Source: Cladopsammia gracilis | Taxonomy: Eukaryota > Cnidaria > Anthozoa > Scleractinia > Dendrophylliidae | Direction of reading: 5' to 3' | NCBI GenBank assembly: GCA_022457155.1 | Contig: JAJGOT010000156.1 | Coordinates: 255,001 to 319,000, forward strand | DNA length: 64,000 bases | Part shown: positions 31,771 through 42,916 of the stretch, piece after piece | Numbering within the stretch: the stretch's first letter is position 1 | How the letters are laid out: the number at the start of each line of letters is the position of its first letter | Program-made: the position numbers and the translations under genes | The notes under the pieces: generated by a model | Told to the model about the DNA's origin: nothing | Database searches by the model: none | The model's input: the letters and a program-made list of their open reading frames with translations, nothing else

Positions 31771-32130
31771 GTGTTCGCGTCTCCCAAGCTCAGCTCAGGT
31801 TTCGCGTCCCCAAGCGCTCAGCTCAGTCTCATCGACCCCTGTCGGAGTGATTTCAAAATAAATTTGTCTTTTATTCCGTACAATCTTCGAAAATCTTTGC
31901 CATTCAACAGTCCTGTCACCATGCCTCGCAGTCCCCGCTCAACTCGTAGTAGTCTTCGACACTTCAGTTCCGATTTCGACTGGGACATGTTGGACCAAAA
32001 TACTGTATTACAAATCTCGCAGCCAACACTGAGCGAGGCTATTGTTCGTGGCGCAGTGCATTCTGGCCCAAAATGTGTTCGTGGCGCAGTGAATTCTGGT
32101 AAAAAGCGATCAAATCGAGATTTTTCCTAG
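31771..32130 (+). other. Open stretch of 119 codons, origin unclear
   Basis: A + strand ORF inside the LINE 3' region, in the opposite sense. It is Ser/Arg-rich (MPRSPRSTRSSLRHFSSDFD) with two near-repeats, IVRGAVHSG and CVRGAVNSG. No domain recognised. It may belong to another inserted fragment rather than to the LINE 3' UTR. A function cannot be assigned. Confidence 0.25.
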
Positions 32131-32254
32131 CTCATATTTTTTTCTCATATATTTCTCTTAAATCCTGATTATGTTGCTGCTCACTCGCTACGCTCGTTCC
32201 GCAGCAATAAAAGGAACAGACAAAATACAACTGCTATATCAAGTTTGTTTGCGG

Positions 32255-33084
32255 CTAAGGGCTCAGGGATTCACGGACACTTGAAGGCTCTATGGATAAT
32301 TTGTGTTTCAGAAAAGCTTTAAAGGCTGAGAAACTATATGGTTCGCTTTCTTTGGCTGCGGTGTAGATATAAAAACGAGCGACAATCAGGCAAAGATTAA
32401 ACTTATGGAAGGATCTACTCTCAGGGAGATATCCGTAAATCTTATCGTTATTGTTCAAGGACACTGAGGGCGAATTATTATTGTCCACCAAGAGGTAAAA
32501 GGTTCCAGAAGGAGTGGACATGCTGGCATTCTGCAAACAGATGCTCTACGGTCTGCTTCAATTCACACACATGACAGGAGGCGCTGTCAGCAATTTTGGC
32601 CTTGAAAAGTTTGTCGCGAGTGTACAGAATATGATGGTTTTATTTTAAACTGAAACATCGAAAGCTTTATGTTTTTTGTGAGCTTGAATGGAAGAACATA
32701 TAACGCCTCAATTGTCCGATCTGTGAAGCCAGCCTCAACAAGACGAACTTCTGATGTAGGTTTTTGGAAAGATTTAGATACATAAAACGCGCGTGCTTGC
32801 CGGCAAGTGGGAGGTGAGTTGTTAAATGACTGAACTGACTCATCCGAAACTACCAAGTCATTTTCGTTATCACGTCTAAAGACTTTCCTCCAATGCTTTG
32901 GTATTGCGTTACATAAGCCAATATAGCACAAAAAGGTTGTGTTAATTTTGTACTTTTCCTTGAATGCTGCAAACGTCAAGAACTTTCCTTCGTTGTCTAG
33001 GATGTCTGGCAAGGTCTTAACGCCAGCATCATGCCATTGCTTTGCCGCCAATAGTGACTTCATGATTATTCCACAAGAACTCAT
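32255..33084 (-). pseudogene. LINE ORF2 C-terminal part, frameshifted
   Basis: Two further minus-strand blocks continue ORF2 in other frames: SCGIIMKSLLAAKQWHDAGV to about 32587, then YLLVDNNNSPSVSLNNNDKI...FNLCLIVARFYIYTAAKESE to 32255, the latter like the C-terminal domain of L1-type ORF2. At least two frameshifts separate them from the RT, so this copy is inactive. Confidence 0.7.
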
Positions 33085-34270
33085 TTTCGATTTCGTTCTT
33101 TGTCCTTACTGTGTGCTTGCATATGCTCTCCCAAGCACTGAGAACGTCTCGGTAAAAAAGCGGTAGGAGAGGGAGCTCAGGTAATGTTTTTAACGAGTAA
33201 TTACATTTAAACAACAACGGGCCACCTACACTGTCTAAAAGGCTAAACGGTATTGTCTTCCAAGATTGCGCTTGAGGGTCTAAAAGACGTTTCACCCACC
33301 CTGCCTTCAAAGATTTATCTATTATATCGAAATCAGGCATGCTGAGTCCGCCGTCTTTTATCCTTCCAATCATTGTTGAGTGCTTGATTTTGGGTGGTTT
33401 GTGGTTCCATATAAAGTTGGATACAGATTTGTTAACTTGATCGACAAAACCAGCGGGAACGCTGAGAACAGAGGAAATGAAAATTATTTTTGAAAGAGCT
33501 AAGCTTTTGACAATAGTTATTTTTCCAAAGAGTGTTAAATCCCTAGAGGACCAGACGTTAAGACACTTTTCCAGGGCGACAAATTTTTTTTCAAAGTTAT
33601 CCTTTGTTGAAGCTTCCGAATCACATGAGAAAGAAACGCCTAGACAAACACACTTCTTGGGCCAGTTTATGTTGAAAAGGTTTGTCGCTTGTGGTCTAGT
33701 TTTTCCCAACAACAATGCCTCCGTTTTTGATCTATTCAGCTCTAATCCGCAACACGCTCTAAAAGCCGCTAACTTCTCGAAAAGCTTTTCAACTGATTTT
33801 TCGTCACGCACCAAGCACGAGGTGTCATCCGCGTATTGAGATAACTTATACTCCCTGCCTTTGAAATTTATACCGGTTATCAATTTGTCGTTTCTTATTG
33901 AATTTGCTAAAATTTCGACAGCAGTTACAAAAAGTACCCCAGAAAGAGGGCAGCCTTGCCTTACACCGCGCTCTAATTCGAAAAACGACGTTGCATAACC
34001 ATTATTTATAACGCAGCTTTGAATATTTCTGTAAAAAGTATTGACCCACTGTATTAAAGGAGCGCCGAAATTAAACGTCTCTAAAGCCTTTTTAATAAAG
34101 TTCCACTCTAAACTGTCAAAGGCTTTTTTGAAATCTAAAAACAACGCTATACCTGGATTATCTAGCGTTTTTGTGCATTCTATAATGTCTGCTATTAAAC
34201 GTATGTTTTGACCAATAAAGCGGCCTTTGATATATCCCGTTTGGTCCTCGTGTATAAGGCTGGGTAGCAC
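33029..34270 (-). pseudogene. LINE ORF2 reverse transcriptase, truncated
   Basis: 413 codons, with no break until the frame change near 33075. RT motifs in order: EDQTGYIKGRFIGQNIRLI (fingers), IALFLDFKKAFDSLEW (motif A, catalytic Asp), ERGVRQGCPLSGVLFV (motif B) and LSQYADDTSCLV (motif C, YADD), then LELNRSKTEALLLG. The QTGYIKGR and FDSLEW pattern is that of the L1/Tx1 group. The N-terminal endonuclease is missing. The initiating residue in the window is internal, not a real start. Confidence 0.85.
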
Positions 34271-34496
34271 CTTCGCAATTCTAGCTGCGAGGTGACCGTT
34301 ATATACAGGTAAAAAATAATGAAATTGTGGATTCGGGAAGTCTTAAGGGTGACCGCGTCCGTTATATACAGGTGACCGCTATATACAGGTAAACTTTACA
34401 GTAAATATAAGGCACGATGTTTGGGAAGTTGTTCGGTGACCGTTATATACAGGGTGACCGCTATATACAGGGCCGTTATATACAGGTTTGACTGTA

Positions 34497-34660
34497 GTCG
34501 AACAGCCTCCTCCTCTTACAGCTTCCTCTAGCGGACATCCTCAAGGCTGTGGGATGGTCTAACGCTCGAACATTTGCTGAACACTAATAAGTCCATTAGT
34601 GGCAACCTCGGACAAACGCTATTGAATCATTTTGACTCCGGTGTTCAGGTTGACTAGCCT
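34497..34660 (+). pseudogene. DIRS tyrosine recombinase C-terminal fragment
   Basis: LLQLPLADILKAVGWSNART followed by FAEH-stop-NKSI and GQTLLNHFDSGVQ fits the end of DIRS recombinases, where a GW(S/K)N..TF..(F/Y)Y motif carries the catalytic Tyr. Here a TAA stands next to where the Tyr would be. The upstream part is cut off by the pogo-like element. Confidence 0.6.
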
Positions 34661-34884
34661 TTTTCACCGTTCTTCTTACAATCACCGGAAATGTAATTGT
34701 ATCTATACATCGTCTAGATATTCTGAGTTGACAACATATTTGTCACGCCATTTTTCGTTTGGTTCTATTAAAGTCCAATTGTTGTTGTTTTATTGGACGT
34801 CCTGTTACGTCTCCTGTTATGACTTCATACCTCACTAATATTTGGTACGTTGCATGACCCTGTTGGATCTCGCAGGCTTTGAAA

Positions 34885-34928
34885 TCTCATGGTACTCCGT
34901 AGTGACTTAGGATTGATAACAGATAGAA
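34885..34928 (+). repeat. Right inverted terminal repeat of DIRS-type element
   Basis: Reverse complement of 27168-27217, with ATGGTACTCCGTAGTGACTT as the central match. Confidence 0.65.
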
Positions 34929-35204
34929 TTTTACAATTAAACGAGACTTACCTGAAAGTTGACGTTTGATTTGAATTCCATCCTGTCATCAGTCCGGAAC
35001 GAAGGAGTAACATGCCCTCCCTATTGGCATTTACCCATCCCTTCTCCTTCGTTCCTATGACCTTCAACAAGCCCTTTCTTTAAATAATGGCTCAGTAAGC
35101 TAGCGCGCGTGCTTCTCATGTTACTCCTTCGTTCCGGACTGATGACAGGATAGAATTCAAATCAAACGTCAACTTACAGGTAAGTCTCGTTTAATTGTAA
35201 AATT
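34927..35204. repeat. Palindromic repeat with DIRS-terminus-like core
   Basis: Arms of about 85 bp (ATTTTACAATTAAACGAGAC ... and its complement) with a core containing GGCTCAGTAAGCTAGCGCGC, which resembles the inner part of the DIRS left terminus (27210-27240, reversed). It is probably a derivative of DIRS terminal sequence or a MITE abutting it. Confidence 0.6.
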
Positions 35205-37131
35205 AGATACTGTGATAAGAACACAAGAGTCGAGTAGCATATTTTTTGAAAACGGTTTAGCGAGCGCATGTTTATGGCCTGACAAAGCGATATATTCCCA
35301 CGTTGATGATTTAGTTAACTACGATTTTAGAGAACGTTAGAAGAGAGAGCAATTTATTTGGCCGTATTTTATCAAAAATTCAAGCTCTCGTTATTTTGTT
35401 TATTCTGAATTAGAGTGATTCATTGGCTGTATTTTATCAAAAATTCAAGAGTTCTTGAGACATCCTTTTAACCTAAACCGTTTTTCTCAATAAAGGTTAA
35501 TAAACAGGTCGATTTTAATTAAATGCGTCATAAAAAAGAAAGAAATATTTCCAGAATTTCTATATAAAATAAAGTAGATATTTACAAACAAAAGCAAAAG
35601 AAATGTAATTGCGAAATATAGATTTGGGTTATTAGAATTCAGAGTTTTTAAGTTTAGGTATTAGTACAAAACGCGTTTTTAGAGGAAAATATAACAACAT
35701 ATGTTATAATCATGATATTTTTAGAAAATAAGTATTTGATATCAAAGATGAAATCTAAAAACTTAAGGAAAGAAGCAGATGCATTTTGCCTGTTTACACG
35801 ATCGCTGTTTTGAAAAATGCCCTGGCATTCAGTTAGGTAACATTCCTACTGTTTAATTCTCTTCTGCATAGCAATGATTTCTGTGGCCTACGATTATGGC
35901 AGTTTTCATGTTTTAAGGGAACATGAGTTTCACCAATAAACTTATTGTTCGCTGTGGCATGTACGTCATTATAGGTCATTCCCTGTTTTAGTAACAATGC
36001 ACGTTCACTATATATATAGCCGGGTTCTCATGTTTCATGAACTTTGTAATGAAACGTTTATTTATATGTATTTACTGCTGGCATATTAGCAGCATGAAAT
36101 TCGGTGGGATTCTTTCTGGCTTTGTCTGGATGGGAAATTTGGAAAAGTATGAATATTTCCTTTATAATTATTATGTCAGATCAACTTGCAATTCCAGTAC
36201 TAGGCCTTTGGAAATCGATCGGTCCGGTAGAGATGAATCATCATTCGTGCGCTTGAATTGGCTAACATCCTTTACGATGTGTGCTTAATATTTCCCATTC
36301 AGTTGTAAAAATGAACTGATATTGTTTATAGCATTACGTTCCAAAGAAAGGGAAGAGAGAGTTTAAGGTAAGTAGTAGCATTGTTGCTGTACAGTGTGGA
36401 ATCCATCTTACAACGGGTGCTTGAAAGTGATCAGAAAGAATTTCACAAACGCTGTATGTACATGTGAATAAAAAAGTTTTATTTTATCAAGCGACAATAA
36501 GTGTGTAATCAGTAGAAAATTTCTTCTGATTCTTGTACAGTGTATATTTCAGGATTACATGTACTGATTTTGCCGGTTGGTCTTTAATCTTGGTATGTAA
36601 TTTTTGTTCATTTTAAGGCTCAAACATTTAGGTTTCTGTGACTTTTTAAGGCCTCATTTTAGTTCATTTTGGTCTGTTTGTTTTGGGCTACGGGGCCTTA
36701 TTTTCCTTATGGATGGTTTAATATATCTGGTATTCCGTCGAACTGACATGTTGCTCGATAATATTGGTCCTTGATAATTTCAGCAGGGTTTCATGTTGAC
36801 AAAAGAACTGATTAGAGTTATTTTATTTGTCTATTATCCATGCCTTCATTGTAATAGCTCTCCTGATGTATATTAGGGTTTCTTTAATTTGGCTTAGACT
36901 CGTTTGTTAGATCGGCTGAAGTTTTTATTCTGATCGTTGTGAAAATATTACTGAGAATCAGAAAATTTCTTAGGCCGTGATTTAGTGTCTATTTTAATAG
37001 ACTTAAATAGTCTATGGCGTGCAAGACTTGCGAGAAAGTGTTTCTTCACGGATGTAATCTAAGATCCAAGAATGAAAATGTTGTGCATGTCTTTATTGGA
37101 AACAATACTTCTTGAGGTTAATTATTCTTTT
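35205..37131. other. AT-rich stretch, no gene recognised
   Basis: It contains the short direct repeat GTATTTTATCAAAAATTCAA (35371 and 35429) and, at about 37018-37100, a diverged copy of 31245-31350 (both with ACTTGCGAGA(A/T)AGTGTTTCTTCA). An ORF of 83 codons at 36037-36288 shows no known domain and is not supported. Confidence 0.35.
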
Positions 37132-38626
37132 AGGGGTGGTGAATGGTACCTTCAAAATCGTGGGTCTCGGAAAATTTTGGTCCGGTCTCGAAATCTCGGC
37201 AGTTTTTAGCGGAGCACTTGCCAGGCCGAAGGCCTGGCTGCGCAGCTCCATACTCATAGAAACTACGCCGTCATTTTTCATGGTCATGGCTAGCGGAATG
37301 TTTCGCGGGCGCGTGTCCGTCCGCCCGCCCGCCGTGTTGGAACAACATCCGGGATCTTGAAAGCAAGGCTTTGTTTTTCGCGCGGCCACACAGCCGTGAG
37401 CTCGGTAAACACTTTAGTTGTTTTGTTGTGTCTAGCGGAGAATTAAACTCGTTATTTTCCTGCATTTTTTCGCGGTTTGCTACTCAAGACAGGGATACTA
37501 ATTAAGGGATACTCAGAAGCCGCTTTAGTGGAAAAAGACGAGCTTTCAGGGATAAAATCTTGCTTCGAGGAACTTCATGTATTACGTTTTTATCAATGCG
37601 GGAGATGTTTGTTTCCTACGGATTTCAGAACCAGAAGCGGAGATTTGAATTTCCAAGGAAGCGAGGAACTTAAAGGTAAAACAGATTACAGTTTTCGATG
37701 AGAATTTATGTTGATATCAATCTGTGAGTGACTTTTTATTAGTGTTATTGTTAGTTTTGGAGAATTGATTTTAAAACGTGCTTAAATTCAGTTGTATCGA
37801 TCTCTTGAATTTCATCGAAGAAAGCTTAAACTCGATGAGCTATAATTAAATGGTACGCGTTTTGCTTTTAAACGTAAACTATTGGAGATTTGAATAAATT
37901 TTTTCGAAAGAAGATTGTGTTGTCCATTTTTATGTGTTTGTTCATTCATTAGATAGATTGAAAAGCGATTTTATGTAAACAAAACAAGACTTTGATTTTA
38001 TAGTACAGTTCTATCTTCACTCGCATCGCCTTATGCAAATATGTTTGTGTATTTTTGCAATTTTTGATCTTCAAATCAGTTTCTCGGGCAATTTTTGACA
38101 AACATAAACTGTATTTTATTCGAAAACTAGTGGTACTAGTTATTCTAGACAGAGAAAAGTTGTTTTTGTGAACTTTTGTACGGTCTATAAAAATGTACTG
38201 GGCAGACGGTCGCGTAATACTGTTTTTGAGAATTGCTAAAATTGAAAATAGCCCGTTCGTCAATCTAAATTCTTGTGCTTCCAACCTTTCACCTTAATTA
38301 AGTTTCACCTTAGTTAAGCTTGTTCAAAGTGCGACGCTGTTAGGCTTGGGCTATCTATATATATTATTTTAAGTCTCAAAGTCTCGTTTGGCTGGTGCTT
38401 TTTCTGTCTCGGAGTCTCGGTTACTTTTGTCAAGCATTCTCATTCTTCATCCTTGTTTATTGTTTGATAGGTGAATCGGATATTTTTGGCACTGGGTCTC
38501 GGGCTCGGTTTTTTCCCGCATTGGGTCTCGGGCTCGGATTTTATAACGTTGCTGCGGTCGCGGTCTCGGTCTCGGATTTTGAAACAAGAGTCTCGGCGAG
38601 TCTCGGATTTACCATTCGCCACCCCT
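37132..38626. mobile_element. 1.5-kb TIR element with TCTCGG-rich ends and 6-bp duplication
   Basis: TIRs AGGGGTGGTGAATGGTA and TACCATTCGCCACCCCT-like (one mismatch), flanked by TCTTTT at 37126-37131 and 38627-38632. Both ends carry many GTCTCGG/TCTCGG units in the same sense (37160-37200 and 38375-38605). A CpG-rich block is at 37290-37410. The interior contains an open stretch (37477-37701) with Cys pairs (ELHVLRFYQCGRCLFPTDF), not a recognised domain. Class unknown; no transposase seen. Confidence 0.65.
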
Positions 38627-38632
38627 TCTTTT

Positions 38633-39742
38633 GTGGAGTAGTGTCTTGTGTCTTGTGCTTGACAGAACCTTCGCAGAATGTCGCCTGACCTGAACAACAG
38701 GCATTGACATTCAGTTAAATTCACTTTAATTTACAATGTCTTTTTTTCTCTACTGCGTCTTGGTAATTATTTTCCTCTGGCCTGGTGTCGTAGAATTTAA
38801 AACATGTTTCAAAATCGCACAACATTTTTCTAAACTAAAGGATAAGGTTTGCTCTGTGACTATACAGTACATCACAAAAGGAAAGATCACATAGCTTGTA
38901 TATAACACTGACATTTATTGATTACTTAAATTAATGGCTTAAAATTATTAGCTTAAATAGAAACTTAAAAAAAAAATTCTACAATGTCAATTTAATATTT
39001 TGACAATAAATTATTTTTGTTGTAAATATTGCATGTTACACATAATTAAAACAACCCAGGTTTAGATAAAAATCACTAACGGAAATGGTCTCTCGGACAG
39101 GAACCACCATTTAATAAAATGACTGGTGGTCTCTTTATGTACCCCCTCTCGCCCCACCTAAAAAGATGGTGTCTTGTTCCCATAGCCCCCGTTCTATCAG
39201 GAGTAGAAACTGAGAGAAAGATAAAAATATTCCTGTGCCGTTTTACTAGCAATGCAAGCTTCATGCCGACAGAATATTAAACTCTCATCTCTGATTTTTA
39301 GGCCAAAAAAAGGCGTCCATTACACTCATTAGATAGGTGGTATGCTGTGGTATACCCTATCCCTACACAGGCTGTGTCCTCGTCGAGTATACTTGCTATG
39401 ATCACTTCCCTAAGAGCCACCATCTGTAAAGTGATGCTGGCATTTTTGCTGCAGCAAATGACAATTGAAAGCTAGTAATTAATGTTATGAATGATAACAG
39501 TTATAGAAAACTTGGTCAATCTCTGAGCTGGACAACAAATCGAGATTTTGTTACCATGTACATGTGTTACACTGTTAAAAATGACGAGAATGCCATTATT
39601 GTATAAGTGGTGGTGCATGTCTAGGGAAGAACTGAAACAGTAACAACAATATTCCGACATAATATGACAGCACTGCATGACGGGAAAAAACTTACAGGAG
39701 ATAGCCCAAAGGGCACTTTGATTTTGTATGCGGCACCTGCTG
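38633..39742. other. No gene seen
   Basis: AT-rich sequence with a small inverted repeat at 39085-39140 (ACCACCATTTAATAAAATGA with GGTGGT). Short ORFs here have no recognisable content. Confidence 0.3.
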
Positions 39743-39850
39743 CAAACAATTTTTTGGTGTGTCTCCGTCCAACTGCCATACTTTCAGCAAACAATTTTTT
39801 TGTGTTTCTCCGTCCAACTGCCGTACTTTCAGCAAACAATTTTTTCTTTA
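39743..39850 (+). repeat. Subterminal tandem repeat of about 50 bp
   Basis: About two and a half copies of GCAAACAATTTTTTGGTGTG followed by TCTCCGTCCAACTGCC. It lies 100 bp inside the right Harbinger-like TIR, as expected for transposase-binding subterminal repeats. Confidence 0.65.
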
Positions 39851-39960
39851 TTGTTTGTTTGCATACAATTTATTTCAGTATTTATAGCCTCTGCAAACAA
39901 TTTATTTTCAAATATTCCAACACCCCCCCCCCCCGTAAAAAAAAATGGTCCGTCCCTAAC

Positions 39961-40503
39961 TAAACTTTGTTTCTTTCAACCCCGCAGAAAGGTTTTGCAG
40001 CCATTTTATTTTCGCTGCTTGTGTTTTTTAAACCATCCATGATACAGTTTAGGATTTTAAACTGTTTCAAGACCCATTTTTGAGGTCAAATAGCATAAAA
40101 TAGCGTGACCTGTACCCCTTTATGAAATCTTAACTTCTTGAAAAAGGTATTATGACCTCTGGTAGATGAGCAAAGAAGTTACCCCGAATGCAATCTCTGT
40201 CAGAATACAACTGACGCCTGAACATGCCTTTACGTACAACATCGTTATAAAAGTTAAAAAGTTCGGCCTCATGACCTTATAAGAGGCACTCGATGATGAT
40301 CCAGTGGCAGCCGCAAAATTTGTTATCGAACAGCATGGCCGAGCTTAAGTTTATTGTGGTTACATAAGTACTGTAGCTACCGCGATGCCCTTTTTTGGAG
40401 ACTACAATGCCTTATCTTTGTTTACGGTATCCAAGTTACTGGTTTATGTCGTTTCAAGCCACATCATGCTTTCTTGTATATTTCTTCTGTGTAAGCCCAC
40501 GTT
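39961..40503. other. No gene seen
   Basis: Unique-looking sequence after the right Harbinger-like end. No coding or RNA feature supported. Confidence 0.3.
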
Positions 40504-40893
40504 AAGGTTAGGTTCACACTATACTGAATATCGTCTGCGTCAGTGTAACACCCATAACGGTTCAACCGTCCTTTGTTCACACTGGAACTTTGCGTGCCAA
40601 TTTCTTAATCACAGGTGCCAGTTTCTCCAATTTCGTTCGAACTCGTGCCAATTTCGACGCATTTTTTTTGGCGCAGTGACCCTCGACATTGAAAATGAAA
40701 CATTTTTTTACCTTTTTTTTGTTCCAATCCTAATGTAGTAAAAGCAGTGAACGGGCACAGCATTAAACACAAAATCTTTGTTGAGTTAGCTTTGGCACGG
40801 TACCTGTACAACGTTAGTGAACAAGTTGTGCCGTGTCTGCCGTGTCTGTCTGCTCGATATTTTGTATTTGCTGTATAGTGTGAACTTAGCCTT
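40504..40893. mobile_element. MITE with AAGGTTAGGTTCACACTATAC ends
   Basis: The left end AAGGTTAGGTTCACACTATA pairs with TATAGTGTGAACTTAGCCTT on the right. About 390 bp, with no coding region. The end sequence is hAT-like in style, but I cannot define the target duplication. Confidence 0.6.
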
Positions 40894-42123
40894 GTGTGGA
40901 AAATATGCTCTGCTGATGAATCCCAAACAACCTTCTATAAATAATACATGTTATTACATGGCTGACAATGCAAGACTCCTATGGTGGAGTTTTGCAACCC
41001 TAAAACTGAAAATTGTGCTCAAATTATGTGCCTCACTGGGCTCCTGCAAGGTGGACGAGAAAAAGTACCACATTTCTACTTTCGATTTGTTAATTGTAAA
41101 TATTCAAATTTCCTAGTTTATGGCTGAGCCTTTTAAAAAGGCCGTTCTGTAATTGAAATTGTTCATTAATTGTAATGTGAATAGTGTTTATATTTTAACA
41201 AATGTTTATGTTTGGGACTAATGCAACACTTGTGGAACGAGTCCTATGTAAATACCTATACAACGTTAGCGTATTGTTACTTTTAAGTTTTTTTTTTTGT
41301 CAATTGTAGAAGCTTCTCCTTTTTAATAGTAAATTAAATACAGGGAATGTTGTTCGCTTCTGTAACAGTGAAAAAGCATGGTAATTGTAGCAGCAAGTAT
41401 GATTAAGTTTAGTAAGCTCTAACTTAGTTATGGTCATCTGTGTTGATCGTATCTTGTGTGTGGATACAACGAACTTTTAAAAAAACAAGTAAAAAAAACT
41501 GTACAAATTGTTCTAATGCAGCGAGTTATGAACGATTTTTAGAGTGTTCATGATGACATTACGTAGTGATGAAATAAACTTTGCTGTTGAGCGATGATGC
41601 TGATTGTTCTTGGTGTGATGTGGAGCTTTTCTCCTGCCCTGAGTACCACAGGGTTTTGTCTCGGCACGCTTTTTTGGAGCAGTCAGGGCCATAAGAGGCG
41701 TGTAATATGAGAGACATGAAGGTGCGAAAAAAGTCTCTGGCACTTGAGGTGCCCCCCGGCCCAACCTGAGTAGCAGGCGCCGGTTTATTTATTAGGCGCA
41801 ATTTTAAGGACGTGCGCGCGCGAGGGGCACGCGAGAAAGGGCGAGGTCGTCGCTCATCCTCACAATTGCTTCCCATAACTAAACCAGCGCCTCTTACACA
41901 CGCTACTCCTGTCCCTAAACGTGGATTAGTTTCCTACATTTTTCTCATTCGCACTTTTTCTCTCCTCTGCGGGGCTCCAAAAAAATACCACACAACGCGA
42001 AAATTATCCGCGTGTACTAATTATCTGTTAAACCATCGAATAAGGTGTATTGACGTTACCATTACGAATAAGGCTTTTCGCTTATACCAAGTGATATCCT
42101 CGTTTCCATGGTAGCACTTCACC
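40894..42123. other. No host gene seen
   Basis: A GC-richer block at 41700-41900 includes CGCGCGCGAGGGGCACGCGA and a loose inverted pair (GAGTAGCAGGCGCCGGTTTA at 41770 and TAAACCAGCGCCTC at 41881), probably a small repeat element. Overlapping ORFs there disagree with each other and show no domain. Confidence 0.3.
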
Positions 42124-42916
42124 CATAATAACCTCATACATCCCCAGTGAGCCTTCCTATTTTTCCTATTTATTTTATAGCATCCTATAAAACTCCTATA
42201 ATTGGCCAAAAACTCCTATATTTCCTATAAATACTGCTTAAGTGATAAGAAAATAAAGCAAGGAGGTCTAACAGCTCAGACTGAGTTTGTATTGAGTGTA
42301 CAGGCTGTATATGTTGTCACCTGTGGTTTGATGTTATTCCTGGACAGTTAAATCAGACTGGGGGCAGTCTTTCAAGGTAAGACCGTTTCAACCTATTTTC
42401 ATGGTTACATTATAATTAATTATCAGATGTAAGTACATGTACTTATTGTACTTATTGTCTTCTTGTCATTAGAGCTTCAGCATTTTATGTTGTCTCATAT
42501 TTAGAGGTTGTGTCCAAAATTTCACTTGAGAAATTTCCTTGCCAAAAATAAAACAGACAGACACAAGCACATTAATTTGGTCTTCTCTTAAGGATTAACC
42601 TTAATCTTTGAAAAAATAGCCCGTTGTTTGTATCAGCTTATATTTTGTTTAAGGTTACTGGCAGAATTTGGCCTTTAGTTTTCCTGGCAGCTCAAATTCT
42701 GAAGGGTGTGGCGTCCCTTACCTAAAAAAAAAAAAACATTTGAGAACAAACCCGCAGAGAAATTGGGAAGTTTTCAGGAGAAAAGCAAAAGAAGTTTGTC
42801 CTGGGAGCCAAATCATTTCTCATAGCTGCAACAAAGCATCTAGTCAACAAACTACCACTTGACAACTTTATCCTGAGAAGCAGAAAAGTACTGAAACCCG
42901 ATGCCAGTTCAAAAGA

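Larger units (their letters stand above)
31422..34291 (-). mobile_element. L1/Tx1-type LINE, 5'-truncated
   Basis: A 2870-bp insertion flanked by a 14-bp duplication GTGACCGTTATATA (31408-31421 and 34292-34305), which is the host element's own repeat. On the minus strand it encodes RT and the C-terminal part of ORF2, then a 3' UTR. The truncation lies inside RT, as usual for target-primed reverse transcription. Confidence 0.85.
30277..34494. mobile_element. Pogo/Tc1-like TIR element, TA target, carrying a LINE
   Basis: TIR CAGTCAAACCTGTATATAAC at the left and its complement at the right (GTTATATACAGGTTTGACTG), flanked by TA at 30275-30276 and 34495-34496. Subterminal repeats of GTGACCGTTATATACAG occur about five times near the right end and in altered form at the left. 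No transposase is recognised. The remaining interior (30300-31407) is AT-rich and partly shared in reverse with 56560-56960. An L1-type LINE was inserted later at 31422-34291. The whole interrupts the DIRS recombinase. Confidence 0.8.
27168..34928 (+). mobile_element. DIRS-type tyrosine-recombinase retrotransposon, degenerate, interrupted
   Basis: Inverted terminal repeats bound a gag-like ORF (27393-28118), a piece of reverse transcriptase (28650-28775) and a piece of tyrosine recombinase (34497-34660). The middle has been lost or displaced, and a Harbinger-like fragment, a foldback element and a pogo-like element with a LINE inside occupy 28780-34494. Known biology of the class: integration by tyrosine recombinase without target duplication. 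This copy cannot be active. Confidence 0.65.
26949..39957. mobile_element. Composite bounded by Harbinger-like TIRs, 13 kb
   Basis: The left end starts GGGACGGACCATTATTTTTT and continues through GGGGGGTGTTGGAA. The right end (39910-39957) is its reverse complement with small differences. Both are flanked by TAA (26946-26948 and 39958-39960), matching the TWA target of PIF/Harbinger elements. Most of the interior is later insertions (DIRS, pogo-like, LINE, 37132-38626). Subterminal CAAACAATTTTTT repeats lie near the right end. A Harbinger-like N-terminal peptide at 28934-29281 may or may not belong to it. Pairing ends 13 kb apart is an inference from their similarity and the matching TAA. Confidence 0.5.

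Noticed and set aside
36037..36288. 83-codon ORF after a TATATATA box
   Set aside because: AT-rich region, no domain, and the TATA-like string is expected by chance in such sequence.
41513..41876. GC-rich block as a CpG-island promoter
   Set aside because: The overlapping ORFs disagree and an inverted pair suggests a small repeat element rather than a host promoter.
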